A stretch of DNA of 34,830 nucleotides from Ruminococcus sp. (lineage in GTDB: Bacteria > Bacillota > Clostridia > Oscillospirales > Ruminococcaceae), in the NCBI GenBank assembly GCA_017462565.1, contig JAFTQW010000018.1, positions 1 to 34,830 on the forward strand. Direction: 5' to 3'. The notes beneath the pieces are model-generated. The model saw only the letters and a program-made list of their open reading frames with translations. It did no database searches and was not told the DNA's origin. Below are positions 21,934-31,125 of this stretch, one piece after another (positions within the stretch are counted from its first letter, which is position 1; the number at the start of each line of letters is the position of its first letter). A program made the position numbers and the translations under genes.

Positions 21934-23409
21934 ATGTCTATTATAAAAATTCAAAATCTTTCATTCGGTTACGATTCCAGCTATGAAAACGTATTTGAAA
22001 ATGTTAATTTACAGCTTGATACCGCCTGGAGGCTCGGTTTTACCGGACGTAACGGACGTGGAAAAACTACTCTTCTCAAAATTCTTATGGGAGAGCTTGA
22101 ATACACCGGAAAAATAATTTCATCGGTCGATTTTGAGTATTTTCCATATGATTCAAAATCTTATTATTTCACGGCGGACGTTATCCACGACATAGCGCCG
22201 CAAGCTGAAGATTGGGAAATCAGACGTGAACTCAGTCTTCTCGAAGCAGACGAAGAGCTTCTTTACCGTCCGTTTGATTTGCTTTCAAACGGTGAACAGA
22301 CCAAAATTCTCATTATCGGAATGTTCCTTCGGGAAAATAGTTTTCTTCTTATTGACGAACCGACCAATCATCTGGATTTTCATGCAAGAGAGCTTCTTGC
22401 CGCCTATCTTAAAAGAAAATCAGGATTCATTCTTGTTTCGCATGACAGAGCTTTTCTTGATTCATGCATAGATCATATTCTTGTTATAAACAAAACAAAT
22501 ATTGAGGTTCAGAAAGGAAATTTCAGTTCCTGGAATGAAAATTGTGAACGCTTGGAACAGTTCGAGCAAAGCCAGAACGAACGTCTGAAAAAAGAAATAC
22601 GTCATCTCGAACAAGCGGCAAAGCGGTCTGCTTCATGGTCGGAAAAAGTTGAGAGCACAAAATACGGTGAAAAAAATTCCGGACTAAGACCGGACAGAGG
22701 CTATATCGGTCATAAAGCGGCTAAAATGATGCAGCGAGCTAAAAGTCAGGAAAATCGTATGAAAAACGCTGTTAATGAAAAATCCGGACTGCTTCACAAT
22801 ATTGAACAATCAGAAGCTCTTAAAATATCTCATTTAAAATATCCACAGAAAATCCTTGTAAGAGCTGATAAGCTTTCCGCTTTTTATGACGGCATTGAAG
22901 TTTTTTCCGATGTTTCATTCCAGATAAATCAGGGAGACCGAATTGCAGTTACAGGCAGAAACGGCTGCGGAAAATCCACTCTTCTGAAACTTATCTGCGG
23001 CGAGGATATTGAAAATACAGGTATTCTTAAAATCGGAAGCGGTCTTAAAATTTCTTATGCATCTCAGGATACATCCAATTTAAATGGAAACTTATCGGAT
23101 TATGCTGAAAAATGTAATGTGGATGAAAGTCTGTTTAAAGCTATTCTTCGCAAACTGGATTTTTCACGGGAGCTTTTCCAGCGTCCGATTGAAAGCTATA
23201 GTCAGGGTCAGAAGAAAAAAGTTGCCCTCGCCAGAAGTTTATCTGAAAAGGCGAATTTATATATCTGGGATGAACCCTTGAATTATATTGACGTTTTATC
23301 AAGAATACAAATAGAAGAATTACTTAAATCATCCGAAGCGTCAATTTTATTTGTTGAACATGACAAACGCTTCTGTGAACAAACTGCTACAAAATATATA
23401 TTATTATAG
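21934..23409 (+). CDS. Lsa-like ABC-F ribosomal protection protein
   Basis: 491 residues from ATG 21934 (CGGAGGG 7 nt upstream); the open frame back to 21784 is leader. Two ABC domains without membrane helices: Walker A GRNGRGKTT (about 38-46) and GRNGCGKST (about 344-352), signatures LSNGEQTKI and YSQGQKKKV, Walker B FLLIDEPTNHLD and LYIWDEPLNYID, with a charged linker (about 195-300) for the ribosomal E/P site. N-terminus (FGYD, WRLGFTGRNG) and size resemble Lsa-type proteins giving lincosamide, streptogramin A and pleuromutilin resistance; a housekeeping role is also possible. Second Walker B has Leu-Asn in place of Thr-Asn. Leader and attenuator suggest antibiotic induction. Confidence 0.85.
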   Translation: MSIIKIQNLSFGYDSSYENVFENVNLQLDTAWRLGFTGRNGRGKTTLLKILMGELEYTGKIISSVDFEYFPYDSKSYYFTADVIHDIAPQAEDWEIRRELSLLEADEELLYRPFDLLSNGEQTKILIIGMFLRENSFLLIDEPTNHLDFHARELLAAYLKRKSGFILVSHDRAFLDSCIDHILVINKTNIEVQKGNFSSWNENCERLEQFEQSQNERLKKEIRHLEQAAKRSASWSEKVESTKYGEKNSGLRPDRGYIGHKAAKMMQRAKSQENRMKNAVNEKSGLLHNIEQSEALKISHLKYPQKILVRADKLSAFYDGIEVFSDVSFQINQGDRIAVTGRNGCGKSTLLKLICGEDIENTGILKIGSGLKISYASQDTSNLNGNLSDYAEKCNVDESLFKAILRKLDFSRELFQRPIESYSQGQKKKVALARSLSEKANLYIWDEPLNYIDVLSRIQIEELLKSSEASILFVEHDKRFCEQTATKYILL

Positions 23410-23484
23410 TAATATTATCTTACTTTCAGTTTATGCTTTATCAGACTGTTTTAAAAATCTTTTGAAAAATTTTCCCAAAACTAC

Positions 23485-23513
23485 TTTACATTATTTTGAA
23501 TTTGTGATATAAT
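23485..23513 (+). promoter_or_regulatory. rpsO promoter
   Basis: TTTACA, 17-nt spacer, TATAAT; about 80-nt leader before rpsO. Confidence 0.75.
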
Positions 23514-23529
23514 AATATCACCGTGTACT

Positions 23530-23556
23530 TGGATTCGGGCTTGTCCTCATGATCCA
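23530..23556 (+). promoter_or_regulatory. rpsO leader hairpin, candidate S15 autoregulatory site
   Basis: TGGAT / ATCCA outer stem with an inner GG/CC pair, just after the predicted transcript start. S15 represses its own messenger through leader structures in many bacteria, but the fold differs between phyla, so this is only a positional guess. Confidence 0.3.
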
Positions 23557-23601
23557 CCCTTATCTACGTTAGCGGAATATTTTATTTAAGAGGTGCTTTC
23601 A

Positions 23602-23868
23602 ATGTTACTGAAAGAAGAAAAAACAGCCGTTATTGAGGCTAACAGAACTCACGAAAACGACACAGGATCTCCAGAGGTTCAGATTGCTATTCTCACAAAG
23701 AGAATCAATGATCTTACAGCTCACCTCAAGACCCACAAGAACGATCACCACTCCAGAAGAGGTCTTCTTAAAATGGTTGGTCACAGACGTAACCTTCTTG
23801 GATACCTTAAGAAGAAGGATATCAACAGATATCGTGCTATCGTAGAAAAGCTCGGTCTTCGTAAGTAA
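23602..23868 (+). CDS. rpsO: 30S ribosomal protein S15
   Basis: 88 residues, normal length. Conserved S15 core: [52 protein letters not shown], and the usual ending. Start at ATG 23602 with AAGAGGTG upstream. Binds 16S rRNA helices 20-22 early in 30S assembly. Followed by pnp in the conserved rpsO-pnp order, with a terminator between. Confidence 0.97.
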   Translation: MLLKEEKTAVIEANRTHENDTGSPEVQIAILTKRINDLTAHLKTHKNDHHSRRGLLKMVGHRRNLLGYLKKKDINRYRAIVEKLGLRK

Positions 23869-23878
23869 TTCTGTATTC

Positions 23879-23911
23879 AAGGCAGACGGGTCTTTATACC
23901 CCTCTGCCTTT
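23879..23911 (+). terminator. rpsO terminator
   Basis: AGGCAGACGGGT paired with ACCCCTCTGCCT (one mismatch) and a short T run, 10 nt past the rpsO stop; probably a partial terminator before pnp. Confidence 0.7.
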
Positions 23912-23988
23912 ACGTCTTTATTTTCAATGCGCATTATTCATTAAAGGGGATTTAAAATAAAAGATTGATCAATACGCATACAAGGTAA

Positions 23989-24052
23989 CGGCTTTTAGCA
24001 TTAAATTGTGACGCAAAATAAATGTTTGCGCCAGAGTTTATTGCTAAAGCCG
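23989..24052 (+). promoter_or_regulatory. Long stem-loop in the pnp leader
   Basis: Outer arms CGGCTTTTAGCA and TGCTAAAGCCG (one bulge) enclose an inner CGCAAA / TTTGCG stem, about 64 nt in all, ending 29 nt before the pnp start. In Enterobacteria a leader stem cut by RNase III lets PNPase repress its own messenger; a comparable role here is inference from shape and place. Confidence 0.5.
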
Positions 24053-24080
24053 GTATAATAAATTTTCAGGAGGATTTTTT

Positions 24081-26195
24081 ATGTTTGAAAATTACAGAAC
24101 ATTTGAAACGACCTATGCAGGCAGACCGCTTATTGTTGAAACCGGCAAAACCTGCGGATTATCAAACGGCTCATGCTGGGTACGATACGGTGAAACCGTC
24201 GTTATGGCTAATGTCACCGCAAGCGCTAAGCCGAGAGAGGGCATTGATTTCTTCCCTCTTTCAGTTGATTACGAAGAACGTCTTTACTCCGTCGGAAAAA
24301 TTCCCGGTTCATTCACTAAAAGAGAGGGTAAGCCTTCCGAAAAGGCTATTCTTACATCAAGATGCGTTGACAGACCTATTCGTCCGCTCTTCCCAAAGGA
24401 TATGAGAAACGACGTTTCAGTTGTTATGACCGTTCTTTCCGTTGAACCCGATAATTCTCCGGAAATTGCCGGAATGATCGCAACTTCTATCGCTATCTCA
24501 ATTTCCGATATTCCGTGGAATGGTCCTATCGCCGGAATCAATGTTGGTCTTGTAGACGGTCAGATCGTCCTCAATCCTACTCTTGAACAGAGAGCTAAAA
24601 CAGACCTCGTTCTTACTGTTGCCGGTACTGCTGAAAAAATCGTTATGATCGAAGCCGGAGCCAACGAAGTTCCCGAAGATACAATGCTTGAAGCTATTCT
24701 TAAAGGTCATGAAGAGATAAAGAAAATGGTTGCGTTTATCAATGATATCCGCAGTCAGATCGGTAAACCCAAGTTTGCTTTTGAATCTCAGGAGGTTGAT
24801 CACGATTTATTCGACGCTATCGAAGAATTTGCTTCCGAGCGTGTTAAATTTGCTCTGGACACAAACGATAAAAATGTCCGTGACGAAAGACTTGCTCCTA
24901 TCGTAGACGATATTCACGCTAAATTTGATGAAGAATATCCCGAAAAAATCGCCATGATAGATGAGTGCATTTATAAGCTTCAGAAAAAAATCGTTCGTAC
25001 ATGGCTTTATGAGGGCAAGCGTGTTGACGGCCGTGGCATCGACGAGATCCGTCCGCTCTCAGCAGAAGTCGGACTTCTTCCACGAGTTCACGGTTCCGGT
25101 CTTTTCACAAGAGGACAGACTCAGGTTCTTACTATTGCAACTCTCGGTCCTGTGAGCGACGCTCAGAAAATCGACGGTCTTGACGAAGAAGAATCCAAGA
25201 GATATATGCATCAGTACAATTTCCCAAGCTACTCTGTTGGTGAAACCAAGCCAAGCAGAGGTCCGGGAAGACGTGAGATCGGTCACGGTGCTCTTGCAGA
25301 AAGAGCTCTTGCTCCGGTAATTCCTCCGGTTGAAGAATTCCCGTACGCTCTCAGACTCGTTTCCGAGGTTCTTTCCTCCAACGGTTCAACTTCGCAGGGC
25401 TCGATCTGCGGTTCTACACTTGCTCTTATGGATGCAGGCGTTCCTATCAAAGCTCCTGTTGCCGGAATTTCATGCGGTCTTATTACACTTCCCGACAGTG
25501 ACGATTTTATGACAATGGTCGATATTCAGGGGCTTGAAGATTTCTTCGGCGATATGGACTTTAAAGTTGGCGGTACTCATAAGGGTATCACAGCTATTCA
25601 GGTTGACATTAAGGTTGACGGTCTTACTCCTGCTATCATCAAGGAAGCATTCGAGAAAACAAGAAAAGCTCGTCTTTATATCCTTGATGAGATAATGCTC
25701 AAGGCTATTCCTGAACCAAGAGCAACTGTAAACAAGTATGCTCCCAAAATGCTCCAGACTAAGATTCCGGCTGATAAGATTCGTGAAGTTATCGGACAGG
25801 GCGGTAAGGTTATTCAGAAGATCTCCGCAGACTGTGACGTTAAGATCGACATAAATGATGACGGAAACGTATTCGTAAGCGGTATTGACGCTGACAACAC
25901 CAAAAAGGCTATTCAGATAGTTGAAACTATCGCTAACGGTCCGGAAGTCGGCGCACTTTACAGAGGTAAAGTTGTAAGACTTATGGAATTCGGCGCATTT
26001 GTTGAAATCGTTCCCGGTATGGACGGTCTCGTTCACATTTCCAAGCTTGACAAGCAGAGAGTTGAAAAGGTTGAGGATATTGTTTCTGTAGGCGATGAAA
26101 TTATCGTTAAGGTAACTGAAATCGACCGTATGGGCAGAATCAATCTTTCACGCAAAGATGCTCTTGCTGAAATTGAGGCTAAAAAGAATAAATAA
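24081..26195 (+). CDS. pnp: Polyribonucleotide nucleotidyltransferase (PNPase)
   Basis: 704 residues, full length; AGGAGG 8 nt upstream of ATG. Two RNase PH domains (about 10-140 and 320-460, with FFPLSVDYEERLYSVGKIPG and the catalytic-side GSTSQGSICGSTLALMDAG), an alpha-helical linker between them, a KH domain (about 555-615, KIREVIGQGGKVIQKI) and an S1 domain (about 622-695, GALYRGKVVRLMEFGAFVEI). Degrades RNA 3' to 5' with phosphate in the RNA degradosome. Begins after a long leader hairpin and ends with a strong terminator. Confidence 0.97.
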   Translation: MFENYRTFETTYAGRPLIVETGKTCGLSNGSCWVRYGETVVMANVTASAKPREGIDFFPLSVDYEERLYSVGKIPGSFTKREGKPSEKAILTSRCVDRPIRPLFPKDMRNDVSVVMTVLSVEPDNSPEIAGMIATSIAISISDIPWNGPIAGINVGLVDGQIVLNPTLEQRAKTDLVLTVAGTAEKIVMIEAGANEVPEDTMLEAILKGHEEIKKMVAFINDIRSQIGKPKFAFESQEVDHDLFDAIEEFASERVKFALDTNDKNVRDERLAPIVDDIHAKFDEEYPEKIAMIDECIYKLQKKIVRTWLYEGKRVDGRGIDEIRPLSAEVGLLPRVHGSGLFTRGQTQVLTIATLGPVSDAQKIDGLDEEESKRYMHQYNFPSYSVGETKPSRGPGRREIGHGALAERALAPVIPPVEEFPYALRLVSEVLSSNGSTSQGSICGSTLALMDAGVPIKAPVAGISCGLITLPDSDDFMTMVDIQGLEDFFGDMDFKVGGTHKGITAIQVDIKVDGLTPAIIKEAFEKTRKARLYILDEIMLKAIPEPRATVNKYAPKMLQTKIPADKIREVIGQGGKVIQKISADCDVKIDINDDGNVFVSGIDADNTKKAIQIVETIANGPEVGALYRGKVVRLMEFGAFVEIVPGMDGLVHISKLDKQRVEKVEDIVSVGDEIIVKVTEIDRMGRINLSRKDALAEIEAKKNK

Positions 26196-26202
26196 AATAT
26201 CA

Positions 26203-26233
26203 AAGTCACTCTCATATTGAGAGTGACTTTTTT
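26203..26233 (+). terminator. pnp terminator
   Basis: 12-bp perfect stem AAGTCACTCTCA / TGAGAGTGACTT with a 3-nt loop and a T run. Confidence 0.9.
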
Positions 26234-26250
26234 GAAAGGCAAAATTACAT

Positions 26251-26622
26251 ATGTCTGATAAATTACTCTGTATTCTGCTGCTCATACTCTGGATGTTCTG
26301 CGTCCGATGCTTCATATACCGGAATACTCAGCGTGATTTGAATAATAAACGTTTCAGCGTCCCAAAACCGATTTACTTTCTTATGTTTCCCTATTTACGA
26401 AGAAAATTTAATACCGAAAGTAATTTTCAAGTAACTGTATTTGAACTGCTGTTTTTTATATTCATCTGTATTCCTAATATAATATTATGCATTATCAGTA
26501 TGATATTGCTGATTTTGGATATTCCTTTGTATGGTCAGATAATGCATTATGACATTGCTTATGTTGTTGCTGCTGCTCTGATTATGTATTTTGTCAGAGA
26601 TATTTTCGATAGCAAAAAGTGA
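26251..26622 (+). CDS. Small membrane protein of unknown function
   Basis: 123 residues with three predicted membrane helices (about 5-22, 63-92 and 100-116) and a basic loop (RNTQRDLNNKRF, FPYLRRKF). GAAAGG upstream of the ATG. No family recognised. It follows the pnp terminator at once and has no clear promoter of its own, so it may depend on read-through. Confidence 0.55.
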   Translation: MSDKLLCILLLILWMFCVRCFIYRNTQRDLNNKRFSVPKPIYFLMFPYLRRKFNTESNFQVTVFELLFFIFICIPNIILCIISMILLILDIPLYGQIMHYDIAYVVAAALIMYFVRDIFDSKK

Positions 26623-26659
26623 TAATCATAACAAGCATTACTGATTCAGAAAATCATAA

Positions 26660-26755
26660 AAAATGCAAAAAGACTGCCCTTTCAAGGCTACCGGTGCTGC
26701 CCGGCAAACTCTGCTCAAAAGGCGTGCAGCTTATCCCCTATGAATACGTGCTCTG
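26660..26755. ncRNA. Unidentified structured stretch, candidate ncRNA
   Basis: The 173-bp gap between convergent genes has a compositionally distinct, GC-richer block able to form successive short hairpins on either strand (GCC-CTTTCAA-GGC, CCGG-TGCTGC-CCGG, CTGC-11-GCAG), next to the panD terminator. It fits none of the riboswitch or RNA families I compared by eye (SRP, c-di-GMP-I, THF, ZTP, FMN, TPP). Strand and function unknown. Confidence 0.3.
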
Positions 26756-26761
26756 AATAGT

Positions 26762-26792
26762 AAAAAAGACGCTTCATATTTGAAGCGTCTTT
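26762..26792 (-). terminator. panD terminator (possibly bidirectional)
   Basis: 11-bp perfect stem AAGACGCTTCA / TGAAGCGTCTT with 4-nt loop and six T on the minus strand, 4 nt past the panD stop. Confidence 0.88.
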
Positions 26793-26795
26793 AAT

Positions 26796-27179
26796 TTATA
26801 TAAGCTTACCATGCTTTTCATAATCTGCAACTTTAATTATCTCATTTTTTTCTCCGACAAAAACTACTCTTGGACGATGAGAAGAAGATTCCTCGGGTGA
26901 CATACTTGCATATGCCATTATAATTACCGTATCACCTTTCTGTCCGGAACGGGCTGCCGCACCGTTGAGACAAATCACTCCGCTACCACGCTCGCCTGCA
27001 ATAACATATGTTTCAATGCGGCTTCCGCTGTTTACATTGACAATATGAACGTGTTCATACTCATAAAGTCCGGCAGCTTCCATAAGCTCTTCATCAATGG
27101 TAACGCTGCCTACATAATTCAGTTCAGCCTGAGTTATAACGGCACGGTGTATCTTACTTTTCAGCATTGATATCTGCAT
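26796..27179 (-). CDS. panD: Aspartate 1-decarboxylase
   Basis: 127 residues. Self-cleaving pyruvoyl enzyme making beta-alanine for pantothenate. Cleavage site Gly24-Ser25 is visible ([10 protein letters not shown]), as are the downstream [17 protein letters not shown] and substrate-pocket [14 protein letters not shown] segments. Third gene of panBCD, 14 nt after panC. Confidence 0.96.
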   Translation of the reverse strand: MQISMLKSKIHRAVITQAELNYVGSVTIDEELMEAAGLYEYEHVHIVNVNSGSRIETYVIAGERGSGVICLNGAAARSGQKGDTVIIMAYASMSPEESSSHRPRVVFVGEKNEIIKVADYEKHGKLI

Positions 27180-27193
27180 TATACCGTCCTCCC

Positions 27194-28042
27194 TTACACG
27201 TCTTCTGTAAAGAAATTGTCGATAAGACGTGTCCTGCCGATATAAACAGCAATTGCGCAGAGTGCGGGACGGTCAAGCTCTGATATCTGCTGCATTGTTG
27301 CACAATCAACAATTTTTACATAATCTATCTTTGCAAGCGGCTCGGAACTGATATGCTGTTTCATTGCTTCAATTATTGCAGAACAGCTCTTTTCGCCGTT
27401 TTTGACCATACTCATACCAAGAAATATTGATTCGGAAAGAACCAAAGCTGCTTTTCTTTCATCTTCGCTGAGATAAGTGTTTCGTGAACTTTTTGCAAGT
27501 CCGTCAGTTTCACGGACAATAGGGCATCCGATTATTTCTATATCCATATTCAAATCATCTGCCATATGACGGATAACTGCAAGCTGCTGAGCGTCCTTTT
27601 TGCCAAAGTACGCACGATCGGGTTTTACAATGTTAAAAAGCTTTGAAACTACAGTGCATACTCCCCTGAAATGTACAGGACGGCTAAGACCGCAAAGTTC
27701 CTGCGTAAGAACCGTCATGTCAACAAACGATGAAAAGCCTTCGTGATACATCTCCTCGGGTTCGGGATTGAAAATAAGATCACCACCATGTGCTTCAACT
27801 ACCGCTGAATCGAGTTCAATATCACGGGGATAGCTTTCAAGATCCTCCGTAGGTCCGAACTGCATAGGATTCACAAAATCAGATACAACAGTTCTGTCGT
27901 TATCCCTGTGAGACGCTTCAATAAGGCTTGCGTGTCCCTCATGAAGATATCCCATTGTTGGAACAAGACCTACTGTCAGTCCCAGAGCTCTCCATTCTTT
28001 TACCTGACTGCGTACTTCTTCAATAGTTTTAACTATCTTCAC
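27194..28042 (-). CDS. panC: Pantothenate synthetase
   Basis: 282 residues. ATP-dependent ligation of pantoate and beta-alanine. HIGH-like motif HEGH (34-37, [14 protein letters not shown]), [17 protein letters not shown], and KMSKS-like [11 protein letters not shown]. The start overlaps panB by 4 nt (ATGA), so translation is coupled. Standard length, no lesions. Confidence 0.96.
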   Translation of the reverse strand: MKIVKTIEEVRSQVKEWRALGLTVGLVPTMGYLHEGHASLIEASHRDNDRTVVSDFVNPMQFGPTEDLESYPRDIELDSAVVEAHGGDLIFNPEPEEMYHEGFSSFVDMTVLTQELCGLSRPVHFRGVCTVVSKLFNIVKPDRAYFGKKDAQQLAVIRHMADDLNMDIEIIGCPIVRETDGLAKSSRNTYLSEDERKAALVLSESIFLGMSMVKNGEKSCSAIIEAMKQHISSEPLAKIDYVKIVDCATMQQISELDRPALCAIAVYIGRTRLIDNFFTEDV

Positions 28043-28881
28043 TTCTGATCTTCCTCCTTGATAAGTTCAGCTATTACATCTTCATCTATGCTGTAAGTGT
28101 GTTCCTCCGACGGAAAAGCGCCGGATTTTGTTTCATTTATATAGTCGGTGATACCCTGCCGCATAAGCGTTCCCACATCCGCAAAGCGCTTTACGAATTT
28201 TGGGGTATGGCCTGTTGTCAGTCCAAGCATATCCTGATATACCAGAACCTGTCCGTCGCATCCGCTGCCTGCTCCGATTCCGATAGTAGGAATAGTAAGT
28301 TTTTTTGTTATTATTTCTGCAAGCTTTGCAGGGATTCCTTCAAGTACGACTGCACAAGCTCCGGCATCCTGAATTTTCATTGCGTCGTCTATCAGTTTTC
28401 TTGCATTATCAAGACTTTTGCCCTGAACCTTGAAGCCGCCGAAAGCGTTGACTGACTGCGGCGTCAATCCAAGATGAGCGACAACAGGAACAGAAGCTTT
28501 TACAATAGCGCTTATTCTATCGCAGACATCAGCTCCACCCTCAAGCTTCACTGCATTTGCTCCGCCCTCTTTAATAAGTCGTCCGGCATTTGCTACCGCG
28601 TCCTGAACGCTTACCTGATAAGAGAGAAACGGCATATCCGCTACGACAAAAGCATTTTCCGCACCTCTTGAAACGGCGGCTGTATGATGAATCATATCAT
28701 CCATAGTTACAGGAAGCGTGTTTTCATATCCCAGCATTACCATTCCAAGCGAATCGCCGACCAGAATCGAATTTACTCCGCACTGATCCATTATTTTAGC
28801 CGTGGTATAATCATAAGCGGTAATCATTGTGATCCTGTCTCCGGTTTGCTTCTGCTTAAGCAATGTAGAAATCGTATTCAT
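28039..28881 (-). CDS. panB: 3-methyl-2-oxobutanoate hydroxymethyltransferase
   Basis: 280 residues. Makes ketopantoate from alpha-ketoisovalerate and methylene-tetrahydrofolate, linking this operon to the folate genes just upstream. Conserved [56 protein letters not shown] and [14 protein letters not shown]. First gene of panBCD; AAGGAG 7 nt upstream. Confidence 0.97.
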   Translation of the reverse strand: MNTISTLLKQKQTGDRITMITAYDYTTAKIMDQCGVNSILVGDSLGMVMLGYENTLPVTMDDMIHHTAAVSRGAENAFVVADMPFLSYQVSVQDAVANAGRLIKEGGANAVKLEGGADVCDRISAIVKASVPVVAHLGLTPQSVNAFGGFKVQGKSLDNARKLIDDAMKIQDAGACAVVLEGIPAKLAEIITKKLTIPTIGIGAGSGCDGQVLVYQDMLGLTTGHTPKFVKRFADVGTLMRQGITDYINETKSGAFPSEEHTYSIDEDVIAELIKEEDQK

Positions 28882-28938
28882 ATATGATTCTCCTTAAAAT
28901 AATGTTACCTTTCCGTCATACGGATAAGATACAAATAT

Positions 28939-28967
28939 ATTATACCACAAATTTCTTATTTTTTCAA
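28939..28967 (-). promoter_or_regulatory. panBCD promoter
   Basis: Minus-strand TTGAAA, 17-nt spacer, TATAAT, with a leader of about 50 nt holding a short CCGT/ACGG hairpin. I see no match to the pan RNA motif. Confidence 0.75.
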
Positions 28968-28993
28968 TATGTTCCGAGAATTATTACAAAAGT

Positions 28994-29491
28994 TTATTTC
29001 TTTGAAACAGCTTCATAAACGCAGAATTTCACTCCGGGAGTTTTTCCGATGATCGTGGATTCAAGTCTGAAACGATCAATATCTGATCTTGGAAAAAATG
29101 CGTCTCCGTTATAATCTGCGTCTATTTCAGTAAGATAAAGTCTTTGAGCATATTTCATTCCCTGAGAATAAATTCTCTGTCCTCCGCAAAGGAATATCCT
29201 TGGCGGTATTTCATTTTCATCCGCATACTCTTCCCCAAGAGAAATAGCCTCTTCAAGGCTACGTACTGTTCGCAGATTATCACCTGAGAAGTTTTTGCTC
29301 TGCGTAACGATAATATTGAACCTTTCTGGTAAAGGTCTGCCTATTTCTTCATAAGTATTCCGTCCCATTATGACTATGCCGCCCGTAGTTACTTTGCGGA
29401 AATACGCCATATCCTCCGGAATATTCCATGGTATACGTCCGCAGGAGCCAATAACCCCGTTTCTTGCAACGGCTGCAATGATACTAACCAT
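28994..29491 (-). CDS. folA: Dihydrofolate reductase
   Basis: 165 residues. Reduces dihydrofolate to tetrahydrofolate with NADPH. VSIIAAVARNGVIG, then IPWNIPEDMAYFR with the acidic catalytic residue as Glu26 (Glu/Asp both occur), VIMGRNTYEEIG, and FLCGGQRIY for the cofactor. Start overlaps the folB-folK stop by 8 nt. Last gene of the folate operon. Confidence 0.95.
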   Translation of the reverse strand: MVSIIAAVARNGVIGSCGRIPWNIPEDMAYFRKVTTGGIVIMGRNTYEEIGRPLPERFNIIVTQSKNFSGDNLRTVRSLEEAISLGEEYADENEIPPRIFLCGGQRIYSQGMKYAQRLYLTEIDADYNGDAFFPRSDIDRFRLESTIIGKTPGVKFCVYEAVSKK

Positions 29492-30305
29492 TATTTTTCA
29501 GCTTTTCAAGAAGCTGTGCAAGAGTAAGTCCGAGAATAGGATGTCTGTATCCGGGAGCAAGCTCGGCGGCGGGTTCAAGTACAAAAGTACGGTTATGCAT
29601 ATCGGGATGCGGAACTACAAGATCAGGATCATTGATTATCTCGTTATCATATAAAATAAGATCCAGATCCAGCGTTCGTGGTCCCCAGTGGATTTCACGA
29701 ACACGTCCGGCTTCATTTTCAATAGACTGCATAAGGCGAAGCAAACCATGCGGAGAATATATAGTGCGGCAAATTACTGCTCCATTGAGAAAATCCTCCT
29801 GATCAGTGTAACCGTAAGGCTTCGTCACAATAAGCTCGGATTGCTTAACATCTTTGACGTACTCGTTATTAATCAGTTTACCTACAGCTTCTTCAATATA
29901 AGCCCTGCTGTCGCCCATGTTTGAACCAAGAGCGATCACAGCCGTATGCCAGCTTCGATGTATCTTAACTGATACAGAGCCCAATTCCATATCTATAGGA
30001 GCTTCCGGCTTTCTTATTTCAATATCCACACTGTCAACCAATTCATAGGTACGGAGTATAGCTGATGCAACCGACTGGGCAGCAGCTTCAATGAGCTTGT
30101 ATGTGTTTTCAGTCATTACATTTTCGATAAGTTTGCATACGCTGCCGTAGTCCACCGATCGTTCAAGCTCATCGGATATTCCTGCGCTCTCCGTATCAAC
30201 ATAAAGAACCGCATTAACATAGAAATTTTGTCCATTTATATTTTCATGTTCAAAAACGCCGTGATGAGCAAATATTTTCAGATCTTCAATACATATTTTG
30301 TCCAT
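29484..30305 (-). CDS. Bifunctional dihydroneopterin aldolase / HPPK fusion (FolB-FolK)
   Basis: 273 residues. FolB part about 1-115 (CIEDLKIFAHHGVFEHENIN, SVDYGSVCKLIE, KLIEAAAQSVA, IRKPEAPI) makes hydroxymethyl-dihydropterin; FolK part about 118-270 (AVIALGSNMGDSRAYIEEA, TKPYGYTDQEDFLNGA, WGPRTLDLDLILYDN, VPHPDMHNRTFVLEP) pyrophosphorylates it. Direct fusion without a long linker. The start overlaps folP by 20 nt. Confidence 0.95.
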   Translation of the reverse strand: MDKICIEDLKIFAHHGVFEHENINGQNFYVNAVLYVDTESAGISDELERSVDYGSVCKLIENVMTENTYKLIEAAAQSVASAILRTYELVDSVDIEIRKPEAPIDMELGSVSVKIHRSWHTAVIALGSNMGDSRAYIEEAVGKLINNEYVKDVKQSELIVTKPYGYTDQEDFLNGAVICRTIYSPHGLLRLMQSIENEAGRVREIHWGPRTLDLDLILYDNEIINDPDLVVPHPDMHNRTFVLEPAAELAPGYRHPILGLTLAQLLEKLKNNG

Positions 30306-31122
30306 TTGAATATCCTTTCATTATTGCCTGAGTCATTCTGAGCGCACGGACATTTTCCTTAACATCGTGTACTCTGATGAATGAAGCTCCTCTCATTGCT
30401 CCGACTACAGTAACTGCAAGAGTTCCTTCAAGTCTGTCATCAGCGGGCAGATCAAGAGTCAAACCGATTACAGATTTTCTTGAAGCTCCCAGCAATACAG
30501 GATAGCCGAGACTGCTGCGCAGTAAATCAAGACGATCTATCGCTTCCAGATTGTTTTCATATGTTTTGGCAAAGCCTACTCCGGGATCAAGAATTATTTT
30601 ATCACTGCCAATGCCCGCTTTATGAGCAATATCAAGAGTGATTTTTAAATCTGAGATCATATCATCCATGAAATTTACATAGTCGATATTTTTTCTGTTA
30701 TGCATAAGACAGCATGGCAATCCGCTTTCAGCGATAAGCTTTGCCATTTCACCGTTGTCGTATTTAAGTCCCCATATGTCGTTGATAAGATCTGCTCCTG
30801 CTTTTATTCCAGCTTCCGCTACTCTGTATTTATAAGTATCAAGCGACACAGGAATATCAAAACGGCTTTTTACTGCTTCAATTATCGGTACTACTCTGCT
30901 TATTTCCTCGTCATCAGAGATTTTTATATATCCGGGACGAGTGGATTCTCCGCCAATATCTAATATATCCATACCGTCAGCAATCATTTGCTCAACGTGT
31001 TTAAGAGCCGTATCCAAACTATTAAAAGCTCCTCCGTCCGAAAAAGAATCAGGAGTAAAATTAAGTATTCCCATTATATAACAGTTATTCTCAGTATCAA
31101 ATTCTTTGTTTCCGATAAGCAT
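30286..31122 (-). CDS. folP: Dihydropteroate synthase
   Basis: 278 residues. Condenses the FolK product with p-aminobenzoate; target of sulfonamides. MGILNFTPDSFSDGG, ILDIGGESTRPG, VSLDTYKYRVA, LINDIWGL, LDPGVGFAKT, LLGASRKSVIG and FIRVHDVKEN all present. Starts 3 nt after the HD-domain gene. Confidence 0.96.
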   Translation of the reverse strand: MLIGNKEFDTENNCYIMGILNFTPDSFSDGGAFNSLDTALKHVEQMIADGMDILDIGGESTRPGYIKISDDEEISRVVPIIEAVKSRFDIPVSLDTYKYRVAEAGIKAGADLINDIWGLKYDNGEMAKLIAESGLPCCLMHNRKNIDYVNFMDDMISDLKITLDIAHKAGIGSDKIILDPGVGFAKTYENNLEAIDRLDLLRSSLGYPVLLGASRKSVIGLTLDLPADDRLEGTLAVTVVGAMRGASFIRVHDVKENVRALRMTQAIMKGYSNGQNMY

Positions 31123-31125
31123 GAT

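Noticed and set aside
26660-26755. SRP RNA or c-di-GMP-I riboswitch.
   Set aside because: Lacks the SRP GGAAG/AGCAGC core and the GGGACGCAAAGCC core of the riboswitch.
28882-28994. A pan RNA motif or THF riboswitch upstream of panB.
   Set aside because: Only a 4-bp hairpin is present in the leader; none of the conserved bulges or core of either motif are visible.
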